In this document: in pieces, positions 1 to 6,885 of the stretch | Numbering within the stretch: position 1 is the stretch's first letter | Layout: each line of letters opens with the position of its first letter | DNA from: Treponema sp. | GTDB taxonomy: Bacteria > Spirochaetota > Spirochaetia > Treponematales > Breznakiellaceae | Length of the DNA: 7,181 nucleotides | Direction of reading: 5' to 3' | Assembly: GCA_031280065.1 (NCBI GenBank) | Contig: JAITHH010000077.1 | Coordinates: 1 to 7,181, forward strand | Made by a program: the position numbers and the translations under genes | Notes under the pieces: generated by a model | Databases searched by the model: none | The model's input: the letters and a program-made list of their open reading frames with translations, nothing else | What the model was told of the DNA's origin: nothing

Positions 1-1
1 G

Positions 2-1504
2 GAATATCAGGAAGCGGTTTATCATTACAAGAACGCCGAAACAAAAGAGGAAAAGGCCAAACTGAATAAACTCATTACGGAAATTAAAAATAATTTTCGC
101 GGCGAGGCTGAAAAACACAGCAGACTGAACCAGAAAAAATACCGCCTTCACGCTGAATTAACAGCTATGACTCAGCAGGAATTGTTTGACCTTACAGAAA
201 AAGAAAAAACGAAGAAAGAAAAACGCATACAAGAAATATCAGATGAAATAAGCCTTATTGACCGGCAAATTGAGGATGTCAAAACCAACAAGATATACGA
301 CAACGCTTTTGAATGGCGTTTTGAATTCCCAGAAGTCCTGAACAATGATGGCGATTTTATAGGCTTTGACGCGGTGATTGGGAACCCGCCGTATATGAGA
401 ATTCATGAATCATCAAAAAGTGAAAAGATTTATTATAAAAATTGCTATTATTCTGCCTCCAACCAGTTTGATTTATACCAGTTATTCTATGAAAAAGGGT
501 TAAATATAATAAAAGAGAATGGGCAATTTGGTTATATTACTTCAAATAAATTCTGCGTTACAAATTATGGGAGAAATTTGCGTGAATTACTTATAGAGAA
601 ATATGCCATTTTATCTATTGTCGATGTGTCAAATCTCGAAGTATTTAAAGAAGCCGCAACATACCCTTATATTTTCTTGTTGTCAAACAGCAAAACCAAC
701 GAAAAAAAAATTGCGATTTTATATTCAGATGAAGTATACAATGGCGAATTGACATTTAAGTACAGCTCACTTATTTGTCAAAATAACATCTTGGTTGGGG
801 AAAATCGAAATATTGAATTGAAATTCAATTCCGAAAAAAGTTTTCTGATTAATAAAATTGAAGAAAAGGGAAATAAGGGCATTCTATCTGTATACAGAGG
901 CCGCGGTACTGCTAAAGATTTAGTTGATAAATCAAAAAATACTGTTATCTCAATTACTAATCGGCAGATAAAGCGTTATATGCTTACAGGTGAAAAATTT
1001 TATAGAAAAGCAGAACAGTACACTAATGATTTTGAGCCAAAAATTCTCATGAAAAAAATATGCTATTATTTGGAGGCCGCACTTGACAAAACTGGCAAGA
1101 TAAATCCAATAAACACAGTATATGTAATAAAATCACATGATAACAATATAGACTTACGATACATTGCAGCGTTGCTTTCTTCAAAGTTACTATCCTATTT
1201 CGTTAGAGCGCGATATATGTCTACGCATATGCGAGGCGGGTATATTGAATTGAGAGTTTTTGAAGTTGAAAAGCTGCCTATTGTGGTTCCTGATTTCTCA
1301 AAACTATACCCTAAAAAAATTTATGATAAAATACTCAAGCTTGTAGATGAACTTGTTGAAACAGAAACATCAAACAAAAAGAAAAATCAATTGGATAAAC
1401 AAATTAATGAGCTGGTTTATGAGCTTTATGGTATTAATAAAGATGAACGGCAAACAATAGAAGCATCCATTGATTTTAATATTCCGAGGAGAAATAATCA
1501 ATGA
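2..1504 (+). CDS. Eco57I-type (type IIG/PglX-like) adenine-N6 DNA methyltransferase/restriction protein, 5' partial
   Basis: The reading frame is open from base 2, so the gene starts upstream of the window; the Met at 167 is internal. About 500 codons are visible. Codons 1-110 are highly charged and probably helical or coiled-coil. They lead into the amino-methyltransferase motif IV, NPPY (bases 383-394), the catalytic signature of N6-adenine DNA methylases. The AdoMet-binding motif I and any nuclease domain must lie upstream. After NPPY comes the rest of the methylase fold (the QFDLYQLFYEKGL and GYITSNKF stretches). A region like the TaqI-type C-terminal specificity domain follows (about codons 290-450, with SITNRQIKRY and STHMRGGYIELRVFEVEKLP). 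The tail is Lys-rich. The family methylates a specific DNA site and often also cuts it within the same polypeptide. Composition drops to about 25-30% GC after base 400. Whether this is a type IIG enzyme or a BREX-type PglX cannot be settled without the N-terminus. Confidence 0.87.
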   Translation, partial: EYQEAVYHYKNAETKEEKAKLNKLITEIKNNFRGEAEKHSRLNQKKYRLHAELTAMTQQELFDLTEKEKTKKEKRIQEISDEISLIDRQIEDVKTNKIYDNAFEWRFEFPEVLNNDGDFIGFDAVIGNPPYMRIHESSKSEKIYYKNCYYSASNQFDLYQLFYEKGLNIIKENGQFGYITSNKFCVTNYGRNLRELLIEKYAILSIVDVSNLEVFKEAATYPYIFLLSNSKTNEKKIAILYSDEVYNGELTFKYSSLICQNNILVGENRNIELKFNSEKSFLINKIEEKGNKGILSVYRGRGTAKDLVDKSKNTVISITNRQIKRYMLTGEKFYRKAEQYTNDFEPKILMKKICYYLEAALDKTGKINPINTVYVIKSHDNNIDLRYIAALLSSKLLSYFVRARYMSTHMRGGYIELRVFEVEKLPIVVPDFSKLYPKKIYDKILKLVDELVETETSNKKKNQLDKQINELVYELYGINKDERQTIEASIDFNIPRRNNQ

Positions 1505-1507
1505 GGA
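1503..1507 (+). promoter_or_regulatory. Ribosome binding site of the small ORF, overlapping the upstream stop codon
   Basis: The sequence GAGGA lies 6 bases before the ATG at 1514 and overlaps the TGA stop (1502-1504) of the methyltransferase gene. This spacing supports ATG 1514 as a true start and suggests translation coupled to the R-M gene. The ATG at 1501 in another frame ends after seven codons and can be ignored. Confidence 0.6.
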
Positions 1508-1513
1508 ATAGTT

Positions 1514-1894
1514 ATGCGAAATGACGGTTTGTATGAAGACTTTGCGCGATTTGAATCACTGGATGAGGTGGAAACCTATATGCATCTCAATCCACAAGCC
1601 GATACATCCGTATGGAGAGAAATCAACGTATTTGAGCCGGAATTTCCGTTGAGCAAGATGGAATATGAGCAGGAGCAAACCGCAGGGCGCTGTCTGTTCC
1701 CGCCCGGCGGCTGCTTAGTTCAGCGCCCGGTAACAGCCGCACTTGAGGTAGAAGGACTCGTCATAGCCCAGCAGGATAGGGTGATCCGCCGCTTGATACC
1801 GGAAGTCAAGCTGGGTCAGGCGGCGTCCCGCATCGGCGGCGGCTTCGGCGATCATGCGTTTGAAGCGCTCCCCGTCCAGGGCATGACTGCATGA
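1514..1894 (+). CDS. Small R-M-operon ORF of unknown function, probably truncated and fused to antisense of rlmI
   Basis: I do not recognise this protein. The frame encodes 126 residues, but only about the first 55 look native (MRNDGLYEDFARF to about MEYEQEQ): acidic, mixed hydrophobic/charged, about 42% GC, with a proper ribosome binding site. From about base 1680 the DNA becomes GC-rich. Past 1715 the frame runs antisense through the C-terminal coding region of the rlmI-like gene and yields a low-quality Gly/Ala/Val-rich sequence. The simplest reading is that the gene continued further in its original location and lost its 3' part at an island or rearrangement boundary. The stop at 1894 would then be accidental. 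A genuine short protein is possible but less likely. Position directly behind the R-M gene suggests that the intact protein belonged to that system or its defence island. Confidence 0.5.
   Translation: MRNDGLYEDFARFESLDEVETYMHLNPQADTSVWREINVFEPEFPLSKMEYEQEQTAGRCLFPPGGCLVQRPVTAALEVEGLVIAQQDRVIRRLIPEVKLGQAASRIGGGFGDHAFEALPVQGMTA
1685..1728. repeat. Inverted repeat across the rlmI stop codon
   Basis: GGGCGCTG (1685-1692) and CAGCGCCC (1721-1728) form perfect 8-base inverted arms around a 28-base spacer, which contains the rlmI stop (1715-1717). No T-run follows on either strand, so it is not a canonical intrinsic terminator. It could still serve as a weak 3'-end hairpin for the convergent transcripts, or it could be coincidence in GC-rich DNA. 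Confidence 0.35.
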
Positions 1895-3055
1895 GCAGCT
1901 TACCAAAAGCCCGCCGGGAGCGAGGAGCTTGAGCGCCCGCAGGTTGATCTCTTTATAGCCCCGCAGGGCCCCTGCCAAGGCGGAACGGGACTTGGCAAAG
2001 GCTGGCGGATCGAGAACCACGCAGTCAAAACGTTCCCTCTGCCGCGCATACCGGGGGAGCAGGTCAAAGACATCCCCCTCAGCCGCCTCGATCCGGTCTT
2101 CCGCCCCGTTGAGCCGGGCGTTGAGCGCCAGGGTTTCCAAGGCGGCGGCGGAGGCGTCCAGGGCCCGGACCCGTTCCGCGCCAAACCGCGCCGCGTGAAT
2201 CGCAAAGCCCCCGGTGTAGGAACAGCAGTCCAGGACCCGGCCCCCCCGGATGCGTTTCGCGGCCCGCAGGCGGTTCTCCCGCTGATCCAGAAAGTGGCCG
2301 GTCTTCTGGCCTTCCTCCAAATGTACCGCAAAGGGAAAGCCGTTCTCAAAGATCACGATACCCCCGTGCGGAAAAGAACCCCGGATAAGCCCTTCTCGCA
2401 GGGGCAGGCCCTCAAGCTCCCGGACCTTGGCCGCGTCTTTTTCGATGATCCCCGCCGGAAGCCCCAGGGGAGATTCCGCCGGCTCCCGGGCCAGCACTTC
2501 TTCCAGCGCGGCCAGTATCTCGTCCCGGCGGGAGTCCATGCCCCAGGCCAGGAACTGCACGGCCAGCCAGGACGCGGGCGGGCCCAGGGCCCTTTCGAGC
2601 GCGCCGTATTCCAGGGGCCGGGCGGATACCGCCCCCATTGCCGCCTCCAGGGGCCAGCCCGTGTAGCGGTCGATGATCAGGCCCGGCAGAAAATCAGCCT
2701 CCCCAAACACAAGCCGGGCCGATTCCCGCCGCAGGTCAAAACCCTCCCGGCGGCCCAGCGCCTCCCGGATGCGGCGCTTGAAGAAACCCTTGTCTATCCC
2801 CTCCTTGGAAGGGCTGTAGATACGGGCGATGATCTTTGAGCGGGGATTCACCAGGGCCCGGCCCAGGTAGGTTTTGAAGGCGCTCTCCACGTCCGCCGTC
2901 TCGCCGCTTTCCAGCGCCGCCGGACGGCCGTTAGACCTTTGGCCCGCGCTTCCCGGCGATGAATCGAGCGCCCGGTCTACCTCGTTATCGTAGACCCAGG
3001 GGTGTCCCATGAGAATTCGTATCTCCTCCCCGGCCTTCAGGATGATCCGCTTCAC
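1715..3055 (-). CDS. rlmI: Class I SAM-dependent 23S rRNA (cytosine-C5) methyltransferase, RlmI-like
   Basis: The 446-residue protein matches the RlmI/COG1092 layout; E. coli RlmI methylates C1962 of 23S rRNA. An N-terminal PUA-like RNA-binding domain (about 1-85, with GHPWVYDNEV) is followed by an EEHG-like/KTGHFLDQRENR segment (246-262). The Rossmann methyltransferase domain carries motif I VLDCCSYTGGFA (274-285), an acidic LDAS (299-302), DPPAF (349-353) and SCSCS (386-390), which holds the catalytic cysteine. The C-terminus, FRYQAADHPI to YLKCG, is typical of RlmI. It is about 50 residues longer than E. coli RlmI, partly from a Ser/Gly/Arg-rich insert at about residues 30-55. The start is GTG (3055-3053), with GGAGG 8 bases upstream inside the end of ppk and only 3 bases between the ppk stop and this start. 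It is probably the last gene of the ppx-ppk-rlmI operon. Family assignment is firm; the exact target base is inferred. Confidence 0.9.
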   Translation of the reverse strand: MKRIILKAGEEIRILMGHPWVYDNEVDRALDSSPGSAGQRSNGRPAALESGETADVESAFKTYLGRALVNPRSKIIARIYSPSKEGIDKGFFKRRIREALGRREGFDLRRESARLVFGEADFLPGLIIDRYTGWPLEAAMGAVSARPLEYGALERALGPPASWLAVQFLAWGMDSRRDEILAALEEVLAREPAESPLGLPAGIIEKDAAKVRELEGLPLREGLIRGSFPHGGIVIFENGFPFAVHLEEGQKTGHFLDQRENRLRAAKRIRGGRVLDCCSYTGGFAIHAARFGAERVRALDASAAALETLALNARLNGAEDRIEAAEGDVFDLLPRYARQRERFDCVVLDPPAFAKSRSALAGALRGYKEINLRALKLLAPGGLLVSCSCSHALDGERFKRMIAEAAADAGRRLTQLDFRYQAADHPILLGYDESFYLKCGCYRALN

Positions 3056-3058
3056 GTC

Positions 3059-5209
3059 CTAGCCCTCCCCGCCCTGCCCCCGGCGGACGGTGAATTCCTC
3101 GCGGGGGTTCCAGGCGCGGCGGGCGTTCTCCTTGGCCTGGCTCAGAAAATATGCCTGGGCCCGGAACGGGGGCTCACCCGGCGGCGGACTCAGGCGGGTC
3201 CACGCGCCGTCCGTTCCGAGGAGCCGCGCCTGGCAGTTATCCCGGAAGCAGGCGTCCAGAATGTCCCGAAGCCGCTCGCGTATATCCTCCTGGAGCACCG
3301 GGAACATCAGTTCAACGCGACGCTCCAGGTTCCGGGGCATCCAGTCCGCGCTGGCAAGGTAGAATTCCTCAGCCCCGGCGTTGGCAAAGCAGTAAATTCT
3401 CCCGTGTTCCAGGAAGGAATCCACGATGCTGATGACCCGGATGTTTTCCGAGAGCCCCGGAACGCCCGGAACCAGGGTGCAGATGCTCCTGACATTGAGG
3501 AATATCTGCACACCCGCCTGGGAAGCCCGGTACAGGGCCTCGATCACCTCCGGGTCCGAGAGGGAATTCAGCTTGGCCATGATCCTGCCGGGACTGCCGG
3601 GGCTTGAGCGCTTGGCCTCCCGGCTGATGAGTTCAATCAGGCGGCGCTTGAGGCCCAGCGGGGCGATGACCAGGGTCCGCATATCCATGAGCGCCGAATA
3701 CCCGGTGATCATATTGAAGATCAGCCCCGCGTCAAAGGCGATGTCCTCCCGTGCGGTGAACAGGCACAGGTCTTCGTAGCTTTTCGCGGTCCGGTCGTTG
3801 TAGTTCCCCGTGGAGAGGTGGACGTAGCGCCTCATGCCGTCCTGCTCCCGGCGGATCACCAGGCTGAGTTTCGCGTGCACCTTGAGCCGGGCCAGCCCGT
3901 AGACCACGATTACCCCGGCCCGCTCCAGCCGGTTCGCCCAGGAGATGTTCCGCTCCTCGTCAAAGCGGGCCTTGAGTTCCACCACGGCGGTAACGTGCTT
4001 GCCCTTGAGGGCCGCCTCCTCCAGGGCCCGGATAATGGGGGAGTTGCCGCTGGTACGGTACAGGGCGGTCTTGATGGAGATAACCTGGGGATCGGCGGCG
4101 GCGTCCTGGAAGAACCGCACCGCCGGATCAAAGGAATCGTAGGGCAGGTGGAGCAGCACATCCTCCCGGCTGAGGCGCTCCCACAGGGGTTCGTCCCGGG
4201 CAAAGGCGGGGTTCCAGTAGGTTTTGGGCGCTTTGAGCCGCAGATGGTCAAAACCCCGCATCGAACACAGCTCCGAGAGGCTCCGCAGATCCAGGGGGGA
4301 GCGGCATTCGTACAGGCCGTCCTCGCCGAGGTTCAGCCGCCGGGCCAATTCGTCCCGCAGCCGGGGACTGTCTGCGGACCGCTCCGGGTCCGCGGATAAG
4401 ATCATCCGCACCACCGCCGAGCGGTCCCGCTCCTGGATCACCTCTTCCATGGCCTCGATAAAGTCCTCGTCCCGCCGCTCGTCCACGGAAAAATCCGCAT
4501 CGCGGTTCACCATGAAGAGCATACTCTCCTTGACCGTATAGCCGGGGAAGAGGTAGGCACCCCAGGTCAGGACCGCTTCGTCGGCCAGGGCCCAGCGGAA
4601 CTTCCCATCTCCCTCACCGGGCAGGGGAATGATCCGGTTCAGGGCCGGGGGAATCTGGACTACCGAGATTTTCTCCGCAGCCCCCGGTGCATCCCCGCCG
4701 TCCTCCCCGGCGAGGAGAAAGGCCGCGTAAATCGATTGATTCCCGATGAGGGGCGGGGGCTCCTCCTCCCCGGTCATGGGGAAGCGGAGCGGGCTGAGGA
4801 GCGGGTGAATTTCCCGCACAAAAAAACTTTCCAGGTAATCCATCTGGGCCAGACTGTAGGCGTCGGGCCGCACCAGCTCCAGCCCTCCGGCTGCCAGGGC
4901 GGGGAATATTTCCTGCTCCAGGCACCGGTACTGGCGGCGCATGATGTCCCGTATCTTCTCGGCGGCCATCCGTATCTGGGTTTCGGGACTGAGCCCCGAC
5001 GGGTCCTGGTCTATTCCCGCCCGCTGTGCCCGCTGGAGGGCCGCCATCCGCACCATGAAGAACTCGTCAAAGTTGGACGATACAATAGAAAGAAACCGGA
5101 AACGCTCCAGGGGGGGCAGATCGGTGCGGAGCCCCTCTTCCAGCACCCGTCCGTTAAAATCGATCCACGAAAGATCGCGGCTGAAAAACCGCGCGCCGTT
5201 TTTGCTCAT
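3059..5209 (-). CDS. ppk1: Polyphosphate kinase 1 (Ppk1)
   Basis: This enzyme reversibly transfers the gamma-phosphate of ATP to polyphosphate. At 716 residues it has the family's normal length (E. coli 688). The N domain (about 8-115) begins with RDLSWIDFNGRVLEE and SNFDEFFMVR (45-54; N46 in the ATP-site region). The head domain runs about 125-320. The two phospholipase-D-like catalytic domains follow (about 335-505 and 510-690). Catalytic features line up with E. coli at a constant +10 offset: R385 (ALYRTSG), R415 (ELKARFDEE), the autophosphorylated H445 in VHAK, and H464 in HLSTGNYN. SENIRVISIVDSFLEHGRIY (587-606) and LASADWMPRN (618-627) are also present. ATG 5209 overlaps the upstream ppx stop (ATGA), with AGGTGA 7 bases ahead. 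Its substrate/product partner ppx is directly upstream, the reverse of the E. coli ppk-ppx order. No key residue is missing, so the enzyme should be active. Confidence 0.97.
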   Translation of the reverse strand: MSKNGARFFSRDLSWIDFNGRVLEEGLRTDLPPLERFRFLSIVSSNFDEFFMVRMAALQRAQRAGIDQDPSGLSPETQIRMAAEKIRDIMRRQYRCLEQEIFPALAAGGLELVRPDAYSLAQMDYLESFFVREIHPLLSPLRFPMTGEEEPPPLIGNQSIYAAFLLAGEDGGDAPGAAEKISVVQIPPALNRIIPLPGEGDGKFRWALADEAVLTWGAYLFPGYTVKESMLFMVNRDADFSVDERRDEDFIEAMEEVIQERDRSAVVRMILSADPERSADSPRLRDELARRLNLGEDGLYECRSPLDLRSLSELCSMRGFDHLRLKAPKTYWNPAFARDEPLWERLSREDVLLHLPYDSFDPAVRFFQDAAADPQVISIKTALYRTSGNSPIIRALEEAALKGKHVTAVVELKARFDEERNISWANRLERAGVIVVYGLARLKVHAKLSLVIRREQDGMRRYVHLSTGNYNDRTAKSYEDLCLFTAREDIAFDAGLIFNMITGYSALMDMRTLVIAPLGLKRRLIELISREAKRSSPGSPGRIMAKLNSLSDPEVIEALYRASQAGVQIFLNVRSICTLVPGVPGLSENIRVISIVDSFLEHGRIYCFANAGAEEFYLASADWMPRNLERRVELMFPVLQEDIRERLRDILDACFRDNCQARLLGTDGAWTRLSPPPGEPPFRAQAYFLSQAKENARRAWNPREEFTVRRGQGGEG
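3064..3068 (-). promoter_or_regulatory. Ribosome binding site of rlmI inside the ppk 3' end
   Basis: GGAGG on the minus strand sits 8 bases before the GTG start of the rlmI-like gene, within the last codons of ppk. This decides the GTG start and points to translational coupling. Confidence 0.65.
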
Positions 5210-6762
5210 GTCAAGATCACCTTATATCCGAATACATCCTGGAACATATCGGCCTTTTCTTCCAGGCCGACGCGCTCGGAACTCAAATCGTAGGTTCCGC
5301 CGGTGTGAAGCGCCACGGTCTCGCTGCGGCGCTCCACGGCGACCGCCTTGATCCGCTGGGAATGGCCCCGGTCCAGGGCGTCGGCCACGCGGAGGATCGA
5401 CGCCATTTTCAGCACGAGGATACGCTCTTCCCGCTGGAGGGCCAGGTAGTCGATGTCCGTGGGCGAGGGGGGCTCCCCCCGGTGGTAGCGGATCACGTTG
5501 CCGATGATGTCCAGTTCGTCCCGGTGGAGGCCGAATATCTCCGAGTTGGCCACGATGTACTGGCCGTGTTTGTGATGTCCCGATCCCCGGATGAACATGC
5601 CGACGTCGTGGAGCAGGGCCGCGACTTCCAGCATCATCCGTTCCCGGCGGTTCATGCCGTGTTCCTGGGCCAGCGCGTCAAAGAGAACCATGCACTGGGC
5701 TGCCACATAGCGGTTATGCTCCTCGTCATAGTGGTACTTGCGGCCCAGGTTGACCGCCGAGGCGATGATCTGGGAAAAGAATTCCTCCTGAAGTTCCGCC
5801 TCCACCCCGTGGGCCAGATCGATGAGCAGGCCCTCGCGGATGGAAACGGCGGGGACCACCACCTGGGGCGCGGAGGTCCGTTCCAGGAAGAGTTTGTAGA
5901 CGAGGTTCCCCGGCACAAAGCCCTCGGCGTCCGCGTAGGGTATTTCGAATTTCTGAGCGCAGTCCTCGGCGCTGCAGCCCTGAATCTTCTCCACAAATTG
6001 AATGAAGGCGTCCCGGTCGATGGTCCAGCAGTATTCGTTGAGCTGCCGGCCAATGCGGGCGGCGGCGGCGCGGATGTCGGAACCGGCCACCACAAAGGTC
6101 CGCACATAGGAGAGGTCCATCTCCGCGTTGAGGAATTCCGAGGTGTTGCGGACGATCTCATTGAGGTAGCGATCACGGGAGCGGGCGGACCCCAGGGCCA
6201 GCCGGGACTGCCGGTCGATGAGAATGGTCCCCAGGCGCAGGCTGTGCGCCCCGGCCATCTTTCCCCGGCGCAGGAGCATGATCTCCGTTGAACCGCCGCC
6301 TATCTCGATGATCATGGAATTGGAGCGCCAAAACTGGGGGAAGTCGTTTTTCAGGGCGAAACGGACGGCCAGGTACATGAGGCGGTTTTCCTCGATGCCC
6401 TCCACGATGGTAAGGAGGAAGCCCGTTTCCTGCCTGACCCGGTCCACGAAGACATCCCGGTTCCGGGCCACGCGCAGGGCGCTGGTGGCGATCACCCGCA
6501 CATTTTCCCCGGCGATGCCCCAGCCGTCCAAATGCTCCCGGAAATTCCGCAGCACCGTCAGGCACTCAAGCAGGGACTCCCTGGACACCTGGCCCGAAGT
6601 GAACACATCCCGTCCCAAGGCCACGGGCCTCCCCGCCCGGTCCAAGGTCCGCCAGCGGCCCTCCGCGTCCAGCTCGGCGATAAGCAGCCTGATGCCGGTA
6701 GAACCTATCTCCAGAACCGCCGCGAGCCGTACCGCCGGGGGATGTTTCTTTGTTGCGCCCAT
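5206..6762 (-). CDS. ppx: Ppx/GppA-family exopolyphosphatase with C-terminal HD domain
   Basis: This family removes terminal phosphates from polyphosphate, or the 5'-phosphate of pppGpp. From ATG 6762 the protein has 518 residues. An actin/ASKHA-type fold carries phosphate-1 EIGSTGIRLLIAE (18-30), ATSALRVARN (92-101), the EGIEENRLMYL glutamate motif (121-131) and phosphate-2 EIGGGSTEI (153-161). SIREGLLIDL (307-316) ends the phosphatase part. The C-terminal HD part has H349, LLHDVG (H385-D386), SGHHKHGQYIV and VADALD, so the metal-binding H...HD...D set looks complete, unlike the LLHEIG of E. coli Ppx. Phosphate-1 has Glu where Asp (DIGS) is usual. The frame can be extended to a TTG at 6798 (530 residues), but conserved sequence begins close to ATG 6762, which is preferred. 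Neither start has a strong Shine-Dalgarno. It is the first gene of the operon, overlapping ppk by 4 bases. Exopolyphosphatase is favoured over GppA because ppk is its neighbour. Confidence 0.93.
   Translation of the reverse strand: MGATKKHPPAVRLAAVLEIGSTGIRLLIAELDAEGRWRTLDRAGRPVALGRDVFTSGQVSRESLLECLTVLRNFREHLDGWGIAGENVRVIATSALRVARNRDVFVDRVRQETGFLLTIVEGIEENRLMYLAVRFALKNDFPQFWRSNSMIIEIGGGSTEIMLLRRGKMAGAHSLRLGTILIDRQSRLALGSARSRDRYLNEIVRNTSEFLNAEMDLSYVRTFVVAGSDIRAAAARIGRQLNEYCWTIDRDAFIQFVEKIQGCSAEDCAQKFEIPYADAEGFVPGNLVYKLFLERTSAPQVVVPAVSIREGLLIDLAHGVEAELQEEFFSQIIASAVNLGRKYHYDEEHNRYVAAQCMVLFDALAQEHGMNRRERMMLEVAALLHDVGMFIRGSGHHKHGQYIVANSEIFGLHRDELDIIGNVIRYHRGEPPSPTDIDYLALQREERILVLKMASILRVADALDRGHSQRIKAVAVERRSETVALHTGGTYDLSSERVGLEEKADMFQDVFGYKVILT
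5217..5222 (-). promoter_or_regulatory. Ribosome binding site of ppk1
   Basis: AGGTGA on the minus strand lies 7 bases before the ppk ATG, within the last codons of ppx. With the ATGA overlap, this supports reinitiation by ribosomes that finish ppx. Confidence 0.6.
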
Positions 6763-6769
6763 TTGCTCT

Positions 6770-6798
6770 AGTATTGTGCGCCTGGCCAAAAGGATCAA
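6770..6798 (-). promoter_or_regulatory. Candidate sigma70-type promoter of the ppx-ppk-rlmI operon
   Basis: On the minus strand TTGATC (6798-6793) and AATACT (6775-6770) are separated by 17 bases, each matching 4 of 6 consensus bases. Only 7 bases (AGAGCAA) lie between the -10 element and ATG 6762, so transcription would start at or next to the start codon. The A/T runs at 6816-6834 lie just upstream and could act as an UP-like element. This is a prediction from spacing and motif only. Confidence 0.35.
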
Positions 6799-6856
6799 TA
6801 TTGCTGGGGAGGGGCGAAAAAAACGCGATTTTTTCAGAATTTAACCGCTTCGCCTC

Positions 6857-6885
6857 TTGACTTTTTTTCTCTGTCCTTATATGCT
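6857..6885 (+). promoter_or_regulatory. Sigma70-type promoter of the tRNA-fMet gene
   Basis: TTGACT (6857-6862; 5 of 6 consensus) is followed after 17 bases by TATGCT (6880-6885; 4 of 6, including the key T-A and final T). The spacer is T-rich. The -10 ends 11 bases before the mature tRNA 5' end, giving a 5' leader of a few bases for RNase P to remove. It diverges from the ppx operon promoter within a 134-base intergenic region. Confidence 0.65.

Noticed and set aside
167..1504. Met at 167 as the start of the methyltransferase
   Set aside because: The frame is open to the window edge, no ribosome binding site precedes this Met, and the family needs an AdoMet-binding region upstream of NPPY.
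1900..2349. Minus-strand 149-residue ORF inside rlmI in another frame
   Set aside because: It is Arg/Pro/Trp-rich with no motif, and overlaps the methyltransferase core of rlmI, which is the real coding frame.
2195..2839. Plus-strand 214-residue ORF
   Set aside because: It is antisense to the well-supported rlmI gene, rich in Pro/Arg/Gly/Gln and shows no family motif; it is a shadow frame in GC-rich DNA.
5305..6291. Plus-strand 328-residue ORF
   Set aside because: It is antisense to the ppx gene, whose motifs are clear. Its length comes from GC-rich codon bias keeping the opposite frame open.
6763..6798. TTG at 6798 as the start of ppx
   Set aside because: It is a rare start codon without a Shine-Dalgarno, it overlaps the best promoter candidate, and it adds 12 residues with no resemblance to the family. 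ATG 6762 fits better, though it is not proven.
6811..6840. A/T-run inverted repeat as an intrinsic terminator
   Set aside because: The stem is purely A-T apart from one pair, and it lies between divergent promoters where no transcript needs ending.
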